Origin: SAR324 cluster bacterium
GTDB taxonomy: Bacteria; SAR324; XYD2-FULL-50-16
Direction: 5' to 3'
Assembly: GCA_028282885.1 (NCBI GenBank)
Contig: JANQGX010000025.1
Location: 1-64,000, forward strand
Length of the DNA: 64,000 nt
Below the pieces are notes generated by a model. That model was not told the origin of the DNA, did no database searches, and saw only the letters and a list, made by a program, of their open reading frames with translations. Of the stretch, positions 62,848 through 64,000 are shown one piece after another; positions within the stretch are counted from its first letter, which is position 1, and each line of letters starts with the position of its first letter. A program made the position numbers and the translations under genes.

Positions 62848-63020
62848 GCTTTCTCCTTTAACCTGGTTATGCCCTGTTGTTGGTCTGTATTTAAAATCGA
62901 TGACCGGAAACCTTGAACCTCTAACGAAAATAACTTGCTGATTGTTTCTGATTGCACTCCTGACAAAAAAGATATCAAGAATACCTTCTACTTAATTGGC
63001 ACTGCCATCAGCCGCCAATA

Positions 63021-64000
63021 TTAAGCCTTAAAACAGGCAACTTCATGGTTTTCCCGCACTGTTGCCAGAGATGGAATACCCTCTTTGCACTTTTGGTCCG
63101 CGATAGGACATCGCGGATGAAAGGTACATCCTGCGGGAGGATTCAAAGGGCTTGGAATTTCACCTTGAAGAACGGAATGATCTCTTTTCTGTTCAATAAA
63201 AGGGTCCGGAATCGGAATAGAAGCCAATAGAGACTGTGTGTAAGGATGAAGCGGATCCTTATAAATCGTTTTGCTGTCCGTTACTTCAACAATCCGTCCG
63301 AGATACATTACCGCGATTCGGGAACTGATGTGTTTTACAACTGACAGGTCATGAGCGATAAACAGGTAAGTTAAACCGCTGATACCTTCCTGCAATTCAA
63401 CGAAAAGATTGATGATCTGTGCCTGGATAGAAACATCAAGAGCGGATACAGGTTCATCACAAATAATGAGAGATGAATCACAGGCCAGAGACCGGGCAAC
63501 ACCAATTCGTTGCCGCTGTCCACCACTGAACTCGTGAGGCACACGTCCCATCATGCTTGGATGAAGCCCAACCAAGCCAAACAGTTCCTCAATCCGTTCT
63601 TTATATTCTTTCCCCCCTTTAACCAGGCCATGGATTTTCAAGGGATCACCGACAATGCTCGCTGCTGATTGGCGCGGGTCCAACGATCCATAGGGATCTT
63701 GAAAGATCATCGAGATTTTTCGGGTCAGAGAACGACGTTTTTTTTCAGGAAGTTTTACAATGTCCTGCCCTTCAAACCATATCTTCCCACCGGTCGGTTC
63801 ATAGATTCTTGAAATGCAACGCCCAAGTGTCGTTTTGCCGGATCCGCTTTCGCCAACCAGACCAAGGGTCTCTCCAGGGTAAATTTTCAGGTTGATCCCA
63901 TCGATCGCGTTTACATGACCCACTACGCGCTGCAACAGACCTCTCCTGATGGGAAACTGCATTTTTAGATCTTCAATAACGACAAGCGGCTCGGCCTTTT
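63021..64000 (-). CDS. ABC importer ATPase (OppF/DppF-like), 5' end beyond window
   Basis: At least 326 residues; the frame remains open to the window edge (EPLVVIEDLKMQF precedes the first ATG at 63962), so the true start lies outside. Walker A is GESGSGKTT, the Q-loop FQDPYGSLDPRQ, the ABC signature FSGGQRQR, Walker B LIICDEPVSALD and the His switch AHDLSVV. The C-terminal oligopeptide-type extension has the cysteine set PPAGCTFHPRCPIADQKC that may bind an iron-sulfur cluster. A DppD-type partner ATPase is expected just upstream. Followed by the binding protein after 173 bases. Confidence 0.95.
   Translation of the reverse strand, partial: KAEPLVVIEDLKMQFPIRRGLLQRVVGHVNAIDGINLKIYPGETLGLVGESGSGKTTLGRCISRIYEPTGGKIWFEGQDIVKLPEKKRRSLTRKISMIFQDPYGSLDPRQSAASIVGDPLKIHGLVKGGKEYKERIEELFGLVGLHPSMMGRVPHEFSGGQRQRIGVARSLACDSSLIICDEPVSALDVSIQAQIINLFVELQEGISGLTYLFIAHDLSVVKHISSRIAVMYLGRIVEVTDSKTIYKDPLHPYTQSLLASIPIPDPFIEQKRDHSVLQGEIPSPLNPPAGCTFHPRCPIADQKCKEGIPSLATVRENHEVACFKA

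Overview
The window reads as chromosomal DNA of an anaerobic Gram-negative bacterium, most likely a Desulfobacterota (sulfate-reducer-like) lineage. This is inferred from gene content, not from a marker gene. The supporting content is a multihaem c-type cytochrome beside a twin-arginine-exported protein, a tungsten-type aldehyde ferredoxin oxidoreductase operon, TRAP and peptide ABC importers, three sigma-54 activators (one truncated), a porin, and many PAS-rich sensor kinases. There are many decayed insertion sequences and gene fragments, so it is a fluid, accessory-rich stretch. No rRNA, tRNA or CRISPR array was recognised.

Layout. 1-1.5 kb: start of a Tat-exported protein and a three-haem cytochrome, with a sigma-54-type promoter and a decapitated sigma-54 regulator joined to an IS1380 scrap. 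1.6-16.6 kb: a block bracketed by a 29-bp direct repeat. It holds an EamA transporter, an eight-gene catabolic operon on the minus strand (TRAP importer dctP-dctQ-dctM, creatininase-like amidohydrolase, D-2-hydroxyacid dehydrogenase, IlvD/Edd dehydratase, gamma-glutamyltransferase, GntR/FCD regulator) with a readable promoter/operator, then a penicillin-acylase-family hydrolase with a small membrane protein between two REP-like palindromes, and pseudogene debris (VOC, XdhC, DctP). 16.8-20.4 kb: a secreted SH3 protein, an IS1634 remnant, a Crp-like regulator and a double-[4Fe-4S] protein.

20.9-29.2 kb: an AcoR-like sigma-54 activator converges on a six-gene minus-strand operon (iron alcohol dehydrogenase, four-cluster ferredoxin, AOR, MoaD-like protein, SCP2-like protein, long-chain acyl-CoA synthetase). 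The operon is preceded by a good -24/-12 promoter. Together these would oxidise an alcohol to an aldehyde, an acid and then an acyl-CoA. 29.8-32.3 kb: a membrane-anchored beta-propeller protein and an IS630 transposase.

32.7-52.4 kb: about a dozen signalling genes, all on the plus strand. They comprise receivers, PAS/HisKA/HATPase kinases, a FixL/FixJ-like pair with the cluster's only recognisable DNA-binding output, two REC-HATPase proteins with unusual H-boxes, and a stand-alone KaiB-fold protein with no KaiC in view. A nonsense-killed IS1595 element interrupts the series. Just beyond lies the fossil of a FIST-protein/sensor-kinase gene pair (52.5-53.2 kb).

54.2-64 kb: a porin and a secreted lipase on the plus strand. 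On the minus strand are a dipeptide/oligopeptide-type ABC importer (ATPase cut by the window edge, binding protein, two permeases), an arylsulfotransferase-like beta-propeller protein and a short sigma-54 activator with a GAFTNA loop.
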